Position numbers and translations under genes: made by a program
Shown: in pieces, positions 25,585 to 34,409 of the stretch
Layout of the letters: each line of letters begins with the position of its first letter
Position numbering within the stretch: position 1 is the stretch's first letter
Notes under the pieces: model-generated
What the model was told of the DNA's origin: nothing
Seen by the model: only the letters and a program-made list of their open reading frames with translations
Databases searched by the model: none
Source: Neobacillus rhizosphaerae
GTDB lineage: Bacteria > Bacillota > Bacilli > Bacillales > Cytobacillaceae
NCBI RefSeq assembly: GCF_937468385.1
Contig: NZ_CALBWS010000007.1
Coordinates: forward strand, 1 to 64,000
DNA length: 64,000 bases
Reading direction: 5' to 3'

Positions 25585-26212
25585 ATGCGAATTCATTTAA
25601 TAGCTTAGAAAAATCAATTCTGTCACCAATCGTCGTTGGCTCTGGTTTTTCTAAATAACGTTTATCCTTTTCAACGAGTTTGAATATATTATAGGTAGTC
25701 AATGCATCATCAAGTGCCCGGTGATGTCTGCCTGTTCCTTCTTTTCCATATTCCTGAACAGCCTTCCATAAACCAGTTTGATTTTGGTCACCAAAAAACC
25801 TTTTATACTCCATTGATAAGTCTAATTCTTTGCCGTTGTTAAATGGAAAAGCAATGCCCGCCTCTAAGCAATTATGTCGAAGCACCTTCATATCCATATT
25901 TCCCCAAGTAACAATGGTTGTCTCATAATGACTTTTATTGAATTCCTCCAATTTTTTTACCAGTTCATAAATCGACAGCCCTTTATCAACCTGCAGCTGT
26001 GAAATATGTAAGAATGATTTACAGCGTTCTGATAGTTTCGGGTATTTACGAGGAGAAACAAAGGATGAAAATTGCTCCTTTACCTCATTATCAACGACCG
26101 CAACGATTCCAACTTCAATGATTTCCGCAAAAAAGTCTTTCGTTCGAATATTTCGTTCTGGCATCGTAAACTCAAAATCAATGAATAAATATTGCCTTCT
26201 TTCCTTCATCAT
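25583..26212 (-). CDS. kapD: KapD, DEDDh 3'-5' exonuclease-like sporulation inhibitor
   Basis: A 209-residue protein of the DnaQ-like DEDDh exonuclease fold. Motif I is FIDFEFTMPE (Asp/Glu), motif II WGNMDMKVLRHN (Asp), and motif III HHRALDDALTTYNIF (His/Asp). All catalytic acids are present. B. subtilis KapD inhibits the KinA pathway to sporulation by an unclear route. Here it converges with kapB, whereas in B. subtilis the two lie in one cluster. AAGGTGGTGAA precedes tandem ATG codons. Confidence 0.9.
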   Translation of the reverse strand: MMKERRQYLFIDFEFTMPERNIRTKDFFAEIIEVGIVAVVDNEVKEQFSSFVSPRKYPKLSERCKSFLHISQLQVDKGLSIYELVKKLEEFNKSHYETTIVTWGNMDMKVLRHNCLEAGIAFPFNNGKELDLSMEYKRFFGDQNQTGLWKAVQEYGKEGTGRHHRALDDALTTYNIFKLVEKDKRYLEKPEPTTIGDRIDFSKLLNEFA

Positions 26213-26353
26213 TTCACCACCTTAACTAATCCATCCTTAATACCATTATATAAAGAAACCTGTACAAAAAATTGTGCTATTTTGCTATTTTTTATTTCTT
26301 TCATTATAACATGAATTTAGTGATAATTTTTTCAATTTTTCAATAATAAACCG

Positions 26354-26382
26354 AAAAAGAATGGTAAATATCCATTCTTTTA
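26354..26382 (-). terminator. Terminator of yuxO
   Basis: A stem AAAAGAATGG / CCATTCTTTT with loop TAAATAT; on the minus strand it is followed by TTTTTCGG. Confidence 0.85.
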
Positions 26383-26395
26383 AAATGAAACTATC

Positions 26396-26779
26396 TTATT
26401 TTTTTAGTTTCATAACCGCCATTGTACATCTTGCAACACAAATGAGGCGGTCCTGCTCATCGGTAATTTTAATATCCCAAACCATTGTTGTTTTCCCTTG
26501 ATGCAGAACGGTTCCAACTGCAGTGACAACCCCCTCCGTTTTTGGGCGGACATGATTCGCGTTAATCTCAAGGCCTGCAACTGCTTCCGTTTCTTTATCT
26601 ACTAATTCATACGCTCCGATACTTGCAACCGTTTCAGCGAGGGCAACGGATGCCCCGCCGTGTAGTAAACCGAATGGCTGGCGTGTCCTTCCATCAACTG
26701 GCATGGTCGCAACAACTTTTCCCTCTCCTAAATGGGTTATTTCAATACCTAAGGCTTCAATCAATGTGTTTTCGATCAT
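26396..26779 (-). CDS. yuxO: Hotdog-fold thioesterase (YuxO/PaaI type)
   Basis: A 127-residue single hotdog-domain thioesterase. The signature QPFGLLHGGASVALAETVASIGA (split by the catalytic Glu in ALAE) and NHVRPKTEGVV are those of B. subtilis YuxO, next to comA there. It probably hydrolyses 1,4-dihydroxy-2-naphthoyl-CoA in menaquinone synthesis or other aryl-CoA thioesters, acting as a tetramer in the cytosol. The start is the second ATG (26777-26779), 7 nt after GGAGG. The first ATG is too close to the ribosome binding site. comA is not present here. Confidence 0.9.
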   Translation of the reverse strand: MIENTLIEALGIEITHLGEGKVVATMPVDGRTRQPFGLLHGGASVALAETVASIGAYELVDKETEAVAGLEINANHVRPKTEGVVTAVGTVLHQGKTTMVWDIKITDEQDRLICVARCTMAVMKLKK

Positions 26780-26904
26780 TTCCATCCCTCCACTATGTAA
26801 TTTGACTTCACCTATAACCTATTCTCCTTTTTACTTGATTTTCCCTTTTAACTATCTCTTGAATCAGAAAAAAACAGCCCCAAGTGCTGTTTTTAACTTT
26901 GGGA

Positions 26905-27165
26905 TTAATAATAACCTGGATAACCCGGAGGTGGATATCCTACTGGAGGGTATCCTACTGGGGGGTATCCTACTGGAGGGTATCCTACTGGTGGTGGATA
27001 GCCATAGCCACCAGGGTAGCCGTATAATGGACGAGTCGCAAAAGAAGCACCTAAACCGCCTCCCAATAATCCCCCTAAAAAGCTGAGCCCCCCTATTGCT
27101 AACGGCCAACCAAGAAATCCTATAAATCTTTGATCACCCGGGTACGGGCTTCGATAAGGGTACAT
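26905..27165 (-). CDS. Gly/Tyr/Pro repeat protein with a hydrophobic N-terminus
   Basis: An 86-residue protein: a short basic start (MYPYRSPYPGDQRF), a glycine-rich hydrophobic segment (residues 15-42), then the repeats GYPPVGYPPVGYPP to the C-terminus ending GYPGYY. AGGAGG lies 9 nt before the ATG. The repeats come from a 15-bp DNA unit repeated about four times. It resembles small coat-associated or GYP-rich membrane proteins of Bacillus; the family is not certain. The paired occurrence with the PGGYPQM protein 4 kb away suggests a common setting, perhaps spore surface. Confidence 0.7.
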   Translation of the reverse strand: MYPYRSPYPGDQRFIGFLGWPLAIGGLSFLGGLLGGGLGASFATRPLYGYPGGYGYPPPVGYPPVGYPPVGYPPVGYPPPGYPGYY

Positions 27166-27406
27166 GCCGCATTACCTCCTTTTTTCTGCGATACTTGCCT
27201 ACACTATTTCATATGCGAAAGTGATGAGGTTTGAGTGGGCTAAATCGTAAAGGTAGCACATCTTAAGTGCGAAGAATGAACTGAACCGAACTGTATAAAA
27301 TATATGATTGGTATTGGGGATAAATTGTCTCAGATTCGGAGTATTGCCAAGATAACCTGTATTTCAACTAAATTTCTATGCCTTTTTTTCAAGAACAAGA
27401 AACAAA

Positions 27407-27427
27407 GCCACCGGAGAACTCGGTGGC
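27407..27427 (-). terminator. Terminator of the aminopeptidase gene
   Basis: A 7-bp GC stem GCCACCG / CGGTGGC is followed on the minus strand by TTTGTTTCTTG. Confidence 0.85.
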
Positions 27428-27434
27428 CATGATG

Positions 27435-28943
27435 TTATTTTTCAATTGGTTCAAACCGTTCAACAAACAGGGCAAGCGTACGGGTCATGACTCCTGTTGC
27501 TCCTACAGGACCAAGGTCATATGCTTTCGAAGTGGTAGCTGTTCCGGCAATATCTAAATGAACCCATGGAGTTCCTTCAGCAAATTCGCCAATAAATGCA
27601 CCAGCGACAATCGCATGGCCTTCACTGCCAGGGGAATTATTTAAATCAGCAACCTTACTGTTTCTTACACGTTCCTTTTCACTTTCAAACAATGGCAATT
27701 GCCACATTTGCTCGCCAGCCTCCATCGAAGCTTCTAAAACTTGTTCATATAAGGATTCATGATTCGTCATGGCTCCAGTTGTATGCAGGCCGAGGGCAGT
27801 GATTACTCCACCTGTTAATGTAGCGATATCCACTAAATATTCTGCCCCATGGTGCTTGGCATATGTTACTGCATCCGCTAATACAAGTCGTCCTTCTGCA
27901 TCCGTATTTAAAACCTCGATTGTTTTACCGCTCATTGATGTAATCACATCATCTGGCTTAAAGGCATTACCACTGATCATATTGTCTGTAGATGGAATTA
28001 CAGCAACTACATTTTGCTCAGGTCTAGTTTCACCGATAATTTCCATTGCCCCAAGCACAGCTGCTGCTCCGCCCATATCGGTTTTCATCCCGACGATACC
28101 AGCTTTTGTTTTAATGGAGTAACCGCCTGTATCAAAGGTGATTCCTTTTCCAACTAAACCGATAACATCCGTCCATTCATCTCTGCCTTGATATTTCAGG
28201 ACAATCATTTTAGGTGGCTCAGTTGAACCTTGGTTAACGGCTAAGAAGGCACCCATACCGAGCTTTTCAATTTCCGTTTTGTCCAAAATTTCCACTTCAA
28301 ACTCATATCTGGAAGCTAGCTCCACTGCATAGTTGGCCATATCAGTAGCTGTCAGTAAATTACCAGGGATGTTAACCAGTGTTCTTGCAGAATTCGTTCC
28401 CTGACCAAATGCATCACCAACCGTTAATGAGACCTGAACATCCTCTGCTACGAATGCTTCACTATAAACCGTGAGGTTCTCCAGTTTTCTCTCGGGTTCA
28501 TTTGACTTTTGCTTATACCCCTCAAATTGGTAAGTTGATAGAGCAAACGCTTCACTTAATGCATGTGCGGCATCCAAACCATCAAGTTTCTCCGTAATAA
28601 ACGAATCTAAATAAATGGCTGTTTCCTCTAGCTTGCTTGCTTTGACATCCTTAAACAGTTTGCCAAATGCTTCTTTTAGTTTGTCAAAGGTTAAATCCTT
28701 TTCTTTTCCAAGTCCGACAAACCATATCCGTTTCGAACCAATTTTTCCGAAGCTATGTACCTTACTGATACTTTTTAACTTAGCCGAAATATCACCTGAT
28801 TTTACTAGCTCTGTAAGCTGACCATTAAATTGTGTATCCAGCTTGGCCAAAGAACCCGAAAATTTTTCGGGTTTGTCCAAAAGACCGATGACCAATCCTT
28901 CATGAATAGTTGCCAAATCGAATTCACTTTTTACATGAAACAT
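27435..28943 (-). CDS. pepA: M17 leucyl aminopeptidase (YuiE)
   Basis: A 502-residue cytosolic two-metal aminopeptidase. The C-terminal M17 domain shows [31 protein letters not shown] and the family signature [13 protein letters not shown], giving the Lys, Asp and Glu metal ligands and the bicarbonate-binding Arg. The N-terminal 170 residues are the variable alpha/beta domain. It hydrolyses N-terminal residues and so recycles peptides. It corresponds to B. subtilis YuiE, in the same neighbourhood (yuiC, yuiB, yuiA). The second in-frame start (ATG 28941-28943) sits 10 nt after GGAGG; TTG 28949 is too close. Confidence 0.95.
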   Translation of the reverse strand: MFHVKSEFDLATIHEGLVIGLLDKPEKFSGSLAKLDTQFNGQLTELVKSGDISAKLKSISKVHSFGKIGSKRIWFVGLGKEKDLTFDKLKEAFGKLFKDVKASKLEETAIYLDSFITEKLDGLDAAHALSEAFALSTYQFEGYKQKSNEPERKLENLTVYSEAFVAEDVQVSLTVGDAFGQGTNSARTLVNIPGNLLTATDMANYAVELASRYEFEVEILDKTEIEKLGMGAFLAVNQGSTEPPKMIVLKYQGRDEWTDVIGLVGKGITFDTGGYSIKTKAGIVGMKTDMGGAAAVLGAMEIIGETRPEQNVVAVIPSTDNMISGNAFKPDDVITSMSGKTIEVLNTDAEGRLVLADAVTYAKHHGAEYLVDIATLTGGVITALGLHTTGAMTNHESLYEQVLEASMEAGEQMWQLPLFESEKERVRNSKVADLNNSPGSEGHAIVAGAFIGEFAEGTPWVHLDIAGTATTSKAYDLGPVGATGVMTRTLALFVERFEPIEK

Positions 28944-29006
28944 TTCCAATACACCTCCGTATTATACGAATTTATTATACCGGAAATGCGTGATTATTTC
29001 GACTAA

Positions 29007-29387
29007 CTAATCATTTTTCATGTATAACAGTAATCGAGGCAGTTGGGGTAAATTCCCTACACTTTCAAACGGTACGCGGTCGATATTCTTTGGAAAAAGG
29101 GTTTGGCATTGTTCAATGAATGGATAGACCTTTTCTAAATCCAATCCCCAAAATCTCGGGCGGTAGGCTTGCAGATAGTCATGGGCTGTTTGCATCATCA
29201 TCCTTGCTCCTTTAACATTCCCATACTCATAATGGTAGATCGCAACACTCATTTGTAGTAGGCCCTTTAAAAACAAGTTATCCTTATCAGTCATCCACAT
29301 TTCTTCGAGTAAATCATGGCAAGTGTAATAATCCCCTTCATTAAAGCTGACAAAAAACTCATAGTATTCAATTGGGTAATCATCCAT
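29007..29387 (-). CDS. DUF309 protein
   Basis: A 126-residue all-helical protein of the DUF309 family: FNEGDYYTCHDLLEEMWMTD (the family core F-x-C-H-x2-LE-x2-W), KGLLQMSVAIYHYEYGN and PRFWGLD. The His and Glu residues of this core could form a metal site, but no reaction is known. AAGGGA lies upstream of the ATG. It has its own unit downstream of the yuiC terminator. Confidence 0.88.
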   Translation of the reverse strand: MDDYPIEYYEFFVSFNEGDYYTCHDLLEEMWMTDKDNLFLKGLLQMSVAIYHYEYGNVKGARMMMQTAHDYLQAYRPRFWGLDLEKVYPFIEQCQTLFPKNIDRVPFESVGNLPQLPRLLLYMKND

Positions 29388-29475
29388 GAAAATCCCTTCC
29401 CCTTTATTTCAACAATGATTTATTCTCATTTTAAGGGAAAAAGAAGTTCACTTCCATAACCACAAAAAAAGAAAA

Positions 29476-29492
29476 ACAGGCTAGCGGCCTGT
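29476..29492 (-). terminator. Terminator of yuiC
   Basis: A 6-bp stem ACAGGC / GCCTGT is followed on the minus strand by TTTTCTTTTTTTG. Confidence 0.8.
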
Positions 29493-29494
29493 CC

Positions 29495-30103
29495 TTATCT
29501 TTTTTCAGAGCTGATATACTGTTGGCGAAATACTTGCATCGCTTTATCTTCATTTAACGCTTTTAATGCTTCCTCGGTTAGTTTCCCATTACCTTTTTCA
29601 ACAACATAAACATCTAGCTTTTTTTTACCCCATTTAGTATAAACATCTTCAACGGTTTCATAATAAAGATCCAGTCTGTCACCCTTAATAGCCCCCCCTT
29701 TATCAGCAACAACTCCATAGCCGTACTCAGGGATAAATAGGATGGTACCAATAGGAAAAACGGTTAAATCTGCTGCTATAGTTGAAAATAAATCACGCTT
29801 AACTTTTACTCCTGAGTAGGTAATCCCGTATTCCGGATGGCCTTTTCTTTTTCCAGTAGATTCCACTCCCGCTGTATAGCCAGTAGCAATAACTGTATGT
29901 TTAGGATACTTCGACCAATCAATAGAATCCTCTAATGATGGTTGTGTTCCGGAAACAGTTTGGTTTGACGAAACCAGAGCCGTTAAATGGCTAATGAGCA
30001 ATTGCGCATTTACTCCAGATATGGATTGGAAGGTTGCAAATAATGCCATAAAGAAAAGGCCGACCATCGCAAACCGCTTTGTCCAAGTTTTAATATTATT
30101 CAT
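29495..30103 (-). CDS. yuiC: 3D-domain muralytic protein (YuiC/Sps type)
   Basis: A 202-residue exported or membrane-anchored protein. An N-terminal hydrophobic helix (residues 10-30) is followed by a linker and the 3D domain, named for three Asp residues ([28 protein letters not shown]). This domain in B. subtilis YuiC is a lytic transglycosylase related to resuscitation-promoting factors and cuts peptidoglycan to give anhydro-muramic ends. TAVATGY-type start of the barrel is visible ([16 protein letters not shown]). ATG 30101-30103 is chosen from GGGAGGAGTG upstream. It follows yuiB with its own terminator between them. Confidence 0.9.
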   Translation of the reverse strand: MNNIKTWTKRFAMVGLFFMALFATFQSISGVNAQLLISHLTALVSSNQTVSGTQPSLEDSIDWSKYPKHTVIATGYTAGVESTGKRKGHPEYGITYSGVKVKRDLFSTIAADLTVFPIGTILFIPEYGYGVVADKGGAIKGDRLDLYYETVEDVYTKWGKKKLDVYVVEKGNGKLTEEALKALNEDKAMQVFRQQYISSEKR

Positions 30104-30193
30104 TAAAATTTTCACTCCTCCCAAAATATTCATTCCCAAACTGTAGGGAATTATTCAAAAAAGGAGTGAAGAAATTTTTTCCAATAAAAAAAA

Positions 30194-30222
30194 AGACTTC
30201 TTACCCGGTAGGCAAAAAGTCT
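30194..30222 (-). terminator. Terminator of yuiB
   Basis: The stem AGACTT-CTTACC / GGTAGG-CAAA-AAGTCT is followed on the minus strand by nine T; it overlaps the yuiB stop codon. Confidence 0.85.
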
Positions 30223-30544
30223 AAAACATTTGATAGCCGTTTTTCCGTAACAGCTTTATCGTCAATCCCGCTGCGATTGCTCCAGCAAATCCACTTACTA
30301 AAATGAGAATATCTGCCGTTGCTAAAGAGCCGAATCGCTGTCCCAGTTCTTGAAAGGCTGCTTTACTATTTGTAAAATATTCACTAAAACTCACTTTATC
30401 AACAATAAAAATAGCCACAATAGGGTAGACTATCGCCATAACCCATGACATTCTTAGCAGCATATTCAAGATAAATCCAATTCCAAAAAACAACACAAAA
30501 AATAACAATATCGATATAATCAAGACAACAATGCTCATGTGCAT
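30221..30544 (-). CDS. yuiB: YuiB-like membrane protein
   Basis: A 107-residue protein with three hydrophobic segments: MSIVVLIISILLFFVLFFGIGF, then VMAIVYPIVAIFIVDKV, then ADILILVSGFAGAIAAGL, ending in a basic tail. It matches the length and position of B. subtilis YuiB. The start is ATG 30542-30544 because AAAGGGGG lies upstream. The function is unknown. A transcript from yuiA could continue through a 270-bp gap, but the gene likely has its own promoter. Confidence 0.85.
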   Translation of the reverse strand: MHMSIVVLIISILLFFVLFFGIGFILNMLLRMSWVMAIVYPIVAIFIVDKVSFSEYFTNSKAAFQELGQRFGSLATADILILVSGFAGAIAAGLTIKLLRKNGYQMF

Positions 30545-30588
30545 TGGAATTCCCCCTTTATCACGCATTATCAGAAAATTAAACCCAC

Positions 30589-30677
30589 ACCTCAATGATG
30601 AGCAATATCAAATTAGAATAATATACACAAAAGCCCGATTGGTTCAATTACAATCAGTTGAGGATGGAAAAATCCCC
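30589..30677 (+). repeat. Nested-hairpin element, copy 2 (diverged, partial)
   Basis: AAAAGCCCGATTGGTTCAAT, TACAATCAGTTGAGGATGG and AAAAA are close to the 22.7-kb copy (AAAAGCCTGATTGGTTCAAC, CAACAATCAGTGGGAGTTGG). The outer stem differs in sequence but is kept: CCTCAA (30590-30595) with TTGAGG (30658-30663) in place of CTCCCAC/GTGGGAG. The inner ACGGGC stem is missing. Confidence 0.5.
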
Positions 30678-30815
30678 CACTGTTTGATATTTCACCTAAT
30701 GCACCAACATTTAGTGTACTTAATGTCGAAAGGGGAGTCAATACAAACTACTTATCGTTTACAAAAAAAAGAGCCCTTCGAAGTCAATTCGAAGAAGCAG
30801 TAATGGCTGTTATTA

Positions 30816-30941
30816 TTAATCCTTTTTCTTACCAGATCCCCCGCAGCAGGAACAAGTTTCTGATCCTCCAAGTACCAATTGAAAATAGCCAACTCCCGAA
30901 CAGTATTCACAATTTTTTGTATCCAAGCTCTTAACTTTCAT
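30816..30941 (-). CDS. yuiA: YuiA-like small zinc-finger protein
   Basis: A 41-residue protein starting at ATG 30939-30941 with AAGGAG 9 nt upstream. It has two DnaJ-like cysteine knuckles: CEYCSGVGYF and CSCCGGSGKKK, so it probably binds one zinc. It corresponds to B. subtilis YuiA, which precedes yuiB. Such CxxCxGxG mini-proteins resemble the anti-TRAP zinc module, but no tryptophan gene is near. The function is unknown. Confidence 0.85.
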   Translation of the reverse strand: MKVKSLDTKNCEYCSGVGYFQLVLGGSETCSCCGGSGKKKD

Positions 30942-31098
30942 CCCTATCATCTCCTTGGAAATGTTGACTTAATTTTCTGATAATATACCAAGAATATTAA
31001 AAAAAGAAAAGAGCGAAATTCTTGCAAAATTCCATAAGAAAACGGATACATAGTAAGTTTTCTTTCATTATCATGATGTTACTTAAATTTTCGAAAAA

Positions 31099-31590
31099 TT
31101 ACAAAAATATTTTATAAGCTGTATAACCAAACTGATCACCAGGGTTTATTCCTTCAATTCCCGGATTAACGGTGGATTCATTTTGATTCATGAGATACCG
31201 TAATAAAATTGAAGCTCCTTTATCATGCATAAGTTCAGCGGGATCGATAAACCGTGCATCATAAAGTTCATTTTCCTGAGGAATAACTCTTTCTTCCCCG
31301 ACTGGTTCTAATAAGAAAAGAATCATATTATCGCTGATTTCCCCTTTAATAACACCGGTCCTGAGGCCTATTAGACCGTTTACCACACAATCAATACCGG
31401 TTTCTTCCTTTACTTCTCTGATAACAGCTTCATCAGCCGTTTCTCCCGCTTCGACAAAGCCCGCTGGCAGGGACCATTGTCCTTTTAAGCCGCCGTATCT
31501 TTTCTTCACCACAAGCCAGTGACCCTCACTAGACTTAACCAACCCAGAAACCGCTAACCAAACCTTCCCCCGTTTTTCCCGACTGCTCAT
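31099..31590 (-). CDS. NUDIX hydrolase
   Basis: A 163-residue Nudix protein. The Nudix box is GFVEAGETADEAVIREVKEETGI (split here as GFVEAGETADEAV, IREVKEETGI), with the catalytic REVKEE metal-binding glutamates intact. Substrate is a nucleoside diphosphate derivative that cannot be specified; the domain extends to residue 130 with a short tail GDQFGYTAYKIFL. The start is ATG 31588-31590 with TAGGAGTG 9 nt upstream. It lies upstream of yuiA on the same strand, 160 bp away, and is probably independent. Confidence 0.9.
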   Translation of the reverse strand: MSSREKRGKVWLAVSGLVKSSEGHWLVVKKRYGGLKGQWSLPAGFVEAGETADEAVIREVKEETGIDCVVNGLIGLRTGVIKGEISDNMILFLLEPVGEERVIPQENELYDARFIDPAELMHDKGASILLRYLMNQNESTVNPGIEGINPGDQFGYTAYKIFL

Positions 31591-31680
31591 CAAAACACAC
31601 ACTCCTAATGTAAAACTCATTTATTCAATCATACCAAAAAGGGACAGAAAGTTTCTCTGTCCCTTTGGATACAATAATTA

Positions 31681-32898
31681 TTAGAATACCTTAAATTTTC
31701 CTTTTTTCAATACAAGACCAGCTCCGCCAATCATGAAAAGTGAGCGATTATCAACTACCTTTTTCATGAATGCTGCTTTTGAGCCAGTAATTTTTTTCCC
31801 AAACACAACACCGATGGCATCATCATCACCAAGTGAACAAACTGTTCCTTTATTGTCAAACTTAAAGGCTTCAAGCTCTGTCTTGTTACGAACTAATGCG
31901 GCGATGTTCCGGGCAACAAGCTCACCTTGCTGCATTGCAATTTGTGCAGTTGGTGGATATGGGCGATTGATTTCTTCATTAATGACAAGGGAACTGTCAC
32001 CGATAATGAAGACATCGTCAAATCCAGGAACACGAAGATCAGGTTGTACCTTTACACGACCTCTCATTGCTTCAAAACCAGATTTCTCAATAATGGAGTT
32101 TCCGCGAACACCCGCTGCCCAAACAACAGTTCCTGCCTTAATCTCACGCGGCTCATCTTCACCCTTTGCGACAAAAATCCCTTCAGGAGTAGCTTCCTTA
32201 ATCGCCGTTCCAATTAAAAATTCTACACCTTTACGCTCTAATAACGAAACTGCGTAATTAACTAATTCTGGATCAAAACCAGGCAAGACAGTCGGGGCCG
32301 CTTCGACACAGGTAATTTTCACTTTATGGAAATCAACATCATACTCATGGCATAATTCTGGGATTCTGTTCGCTAATTCGCCAAGGAATTCAATCCCCGT
32401 AAATCCTGCACCACCGACAACTATGGATAAACGATTATCATTCTTCTCTTCTTCCATGTTGTATGTGGCAAATTGGTATTCAATATGCTCACGTAATTGT
32501 CGAGCAGAGTTCACATTCGTAATTCCAAAGGCATATTCTTTTAAACCTTTAATACCGAATGTTTCTGACTCACCGCCAAGTGCAATAACAAGGTAGTCAT
32601 AATTGACTTCACCTTTTTCTAAAATGACTATCTTTTCTTCTTTATTTATCTCTACTACTGTATCTTGAACAAAATCAACCTTACTGCGGTCAATCACATC
32701 ACGAATATCATATCGAACCTTATCATGATGGAGCGTACCTGCTGAAGCTTCATGTAACCATGTTGTTTCATAATGGTAGTCATTTTTATTAATTAATACG
32801 ATATCTGCTTCATTAATACCAATTAACTTTTGTAAACGCACAGTTGTCATAAGTCCGCCGTAACCAGCACCAATAATAACAATTTTTGGCTTTCTCAA
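31681..32898 (-). CDS. yumB: Type II NADH:menaquinone oxidoreductase (YumB)
   Basis: A 405-residue monotopic flavoprotein that moves electrons from NADH to menaquinone without pumping protons. There are two Rossmann folds: FAD ([18 protein letters not shown]) and NADH ([19 protein letters not shown]). The FAD-closing motif [13 protein letters not shown] and the quinone-site region [17 protein letters not shown] follow. The C-terminal hydrophobic stretch ([16 protein letters not shown]) should sit on the membrane. The start is TTG with AAGGTGG 10 nt upstream. It is divergent from yumC across a 468-bp region. A second family member, yutJ, lies 3.5 kb away. Confidence 0.94.
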   Translation of the reverse strand: MRKPKIVIIGAGYGGLMTTVRLQKLIGINEADIVLINKNDYHYETTWLHEASAGTLHHDKVRYDIRDVIDRSKVDFVQDTVVEINKEEKIVILEKGEVNYDYLVIALGGESETFGIKGLKEYAFGITNVNSARQLREHIEYQFATYNMEEEKNDNRLSIVVGGAGFTGIEFLGELANRIPELCHEYDVDFHKVKITCVEAAPTVLPGFDPELVNYAVSLLERKGVEFLIGTAIKEATPEGIFVAKGEDEPREIKAGTVVWAAGVRGNSIIEKSGFEAMRGRVKVQPDLRVPGFDDVFIIGDSSLVINEEINRPYPPTAQIAMQQGELVARNIAALVRNKTELEAFKFDNKGTVCSLGDDDAIGVVFGKKITGSKAAFMKKVVDNRSLFMIGGAGLVLKKGKFKVF

Positions 32899-32975
32899 AG
32901 TGATTCTTCCACCTTTTTAGTATTTTTTATAAATTCCTCTTTTGCTTATCTTCCACTGCATTAACCATTTTTATT

Positions 32976-33006
32976 TTGCATAGTAGAAAAATGTATGTGA
33001 TATAAT
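32976..33006 (+). promoter_or_regulatory. Plus-strand promoter in the yumB-yumC gap
   Basis: TTGCAT (32976-32981), 19 nt, then TATAAT (33001-33006), with TG at 32998-32999 making an extended -10. The spacer is long, but the extended -10 is perfect. It would drive the candidate small RNA at 33012-33130 or a long yumC leader. Confidence 0.5.
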
Positions 33007-33011
33007 TCACG

Positions 33012-33130
33012 AGTGGGGCTACAGAAAAACTTCTAATCGCAAGCACATAGGAAAACGACATAGATTAAATACTTATGCTTAACAAGCTGTAATGGTTTTT
33101 CTACTGGTCACAGAAATGTGCTTTTTTTGT
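33012..33130 (+). ncRNA. Candidate small RNA between yumB and yumC
   Basis: A strong extended -10 promoter just upstream, internal pairing (AGAAAAAC 33023-33030 with GTTTTTCT 33095-33102; AAGCACAT 33041-33048 with ATGTGCTT 33116-33123) and a CACA-GAAA-TGTG hairpin followed by seven T suggest a transcript of about 120 nt. There is no ORF with a ribosome binding site. It is not one of the common Bacillus RNAs I know by sequence. A leader of yumC is the alternative. Confidence 0.4.
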
Positions 33131-33198
33131 CACAAAATCTTAACAATATATTCACATTACATCTTATGCTACTTTCACTCTATTTTCAAGTGATTTAT

Positions 33199-33261
33199 AT
33201 AAAATAATTATCATTAGAATATTAGCAATATTAACATTCCGGTATTTGATAATTATTTAAA
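33199..33261. promoter_or_regulatory. Two Fur-like boxes upstream of yumC
   Basis: Positions 33199-33213 and 33247-33261 each match the Bacillus Fur 7-1-7 box (TGATAATNATTATCA) at 11 of 14 positions; each has one perfect half site. The region is AT rich, so chance matches are possible. Confidence 0.3.
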
Positions 33262-33317
33262 ATTTATTGCCAGTATCAATATTTGCCTATAAAGAATGTG
33301 AGGATTTTTTTATTTTA

Positions 33318-33326
33318 TGATATTAT
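33318..33326 (+). promoter_or_regulatory. Extended -10 promoter of yumC
   Basis: TGATATTAT (TGn plus TATTAT), about 40 bp before the start codon. A clear -35 is missing. Confidence 0.4.
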
Positions 33327-33366
33327 AGTGAGTGGAGTTTGTTACTACTAGTTGGGGGGATCTGGA

Positions 33367-34368
33367 GTGCAAGAAAATCAAAAAGTTTATGACATAACCA
33401 TTATCGGAGGAGGCCCTGTCGGTCTTTTTACTGCCTTTTACGGAGGAATGAGACAAGCATCCGTGAAAATCATTGAAAGCTTACCACAGCTAGGCGGTCA
33501 ATTATCGGCGCTCTATCCGGAGAAATATATTTATGATGTAGCTGGTTTTCCAAAAGTTCGTGCACAAGAGTTAATCAATAATTTAAAAGAACAGATGGCC
33601 AAGTTTGAACCTGCTGTCGCGCTTGAACAATCTGTTGAAAAGTTAGAAAAGCTTGAAGATGGTACTTTCAAACTAACGACTAATTCTGAGGTCCATTATT
33701 CTAAAACAATTATCATTACTGCTGGAAACGGTGCATTCCAACCACGCCGCTTAGAGCTTGAAAGTGCCGCCCATTATGACAAGAAAAACCTATACTATTT
33801 TATTGAAGATTTAAATCAATTTGCTGGTCAAAAAGTAGTGGTCTTTGGCGGCGGGGATTCAGCGGTTGACTGGGCCTTAATGCTTGAACCAATTGCTGAA
33901 AAAGTAACGATTGTTCACCGCCGGGATAAATTCCGTGCCCATGAGCACAGTGTTGAGAACTTGTACAATTCAAAAGTGGATGTAAAAACACCATTTGTTC
34001 CTGATGAATTGATTGGCGATGAAAATGGCAACATTAAGCAAGTAGTCCTTGGAAGTGTTGACGGAGAAAGCAAAGAAACGATTGATGTCGACGCCGTTAT
34101 ATGTAACTATGGCTTTGTTTCTTCACTTGGGCCAATTAAAGAATGGGGTCTTGAAATCGAAAAGAACTCGATTGTCGTGAATTCAAAAATGGAAACGAAT
34201 ACACCTGGTATTTATGCAGCTGGAGATATTTGCACCTATGATGGAAAAGTAAAATTAATTGCCTGCGGATTTGGTGAAGCACCAACAGCTGTAAACAATG
34301 CGAAAGCATTTATCGATCCAAAAGCAAAGATTCAGCCTCTGCACAGTTCATCGATGTTTAATAAATAA
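33367..34368 (+). CDS. yumC: Ferredoxin/flavodoxin-NADP+ reductase (YumC)
   Basis: A 333-residue homodimeric flavoprotein of the thioredoxin reductase-like FNR class. It lacks the CxxC of thioredoxin reductases. It has FAD motif [24 protein letters not shown] motif [17 protein letters not shown] followed by [12 protein letters not shown], and [17 protein letters not shown]. It supplies electrons to ferredoxin or flavodoxin and is essential in B. subtilis. I chose GTG 33367 (GGGGGGATC just upstream) over TTG 33352. Two Fur-like boxes upstream hint at iron control. It closes with a terminator. Confidence 0.95.
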   Translation: MQENQKVYDITIIGGGPVGLFTAFYGGMRQASVKIIESLPQLGGQLSALYPEKYIYDVAGFPKVRAQELINNLKEQMAKFEPAVALEQSVEKLEKLEDGTFKLTTNSEVHYSKTIIITAGNGAFQPRRLELESAAHYDKKNLYYFIEDLNQFAGQKVVVFGGGDSAVDWALMLEPIAEKVTIVHRRDKFRAHEHSVENLYNSKVDVKTPFVPDELIGDENGNIKQVVLGSVDGESKETIDVDAVICNYGFVSSLGPIKEWGLEIEKNSIVVNSKMETNTPGIYAAGDICTYDGKVKLIACGFGEAPTAVNNAKAFIDPKAKIQPLHSSSMFNK

Positions 34369-34373
34369 AAGTA

Positions 34374-34402
34374 AAAGGCGTCCAAAATCGGGCGCCTTTA
34401 TT
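34374..34402 (+). terminator. Terminator of yumC
   Basis: The stem AAAGGCG / CGCCTTT (34374-34380 and 34393-34399) is followed by ATTTTG. Confidence 0.85.
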
Positions 34403-34409
34403 TTGTATA

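Noticed and set aside
30531..30803. Plus-strand 90-codon frame across the diverged nested-hairpin copy
   Set aside because: No ribosome binding site, mixed composition, and it overlaps the yuiB start and a decayed repeat.
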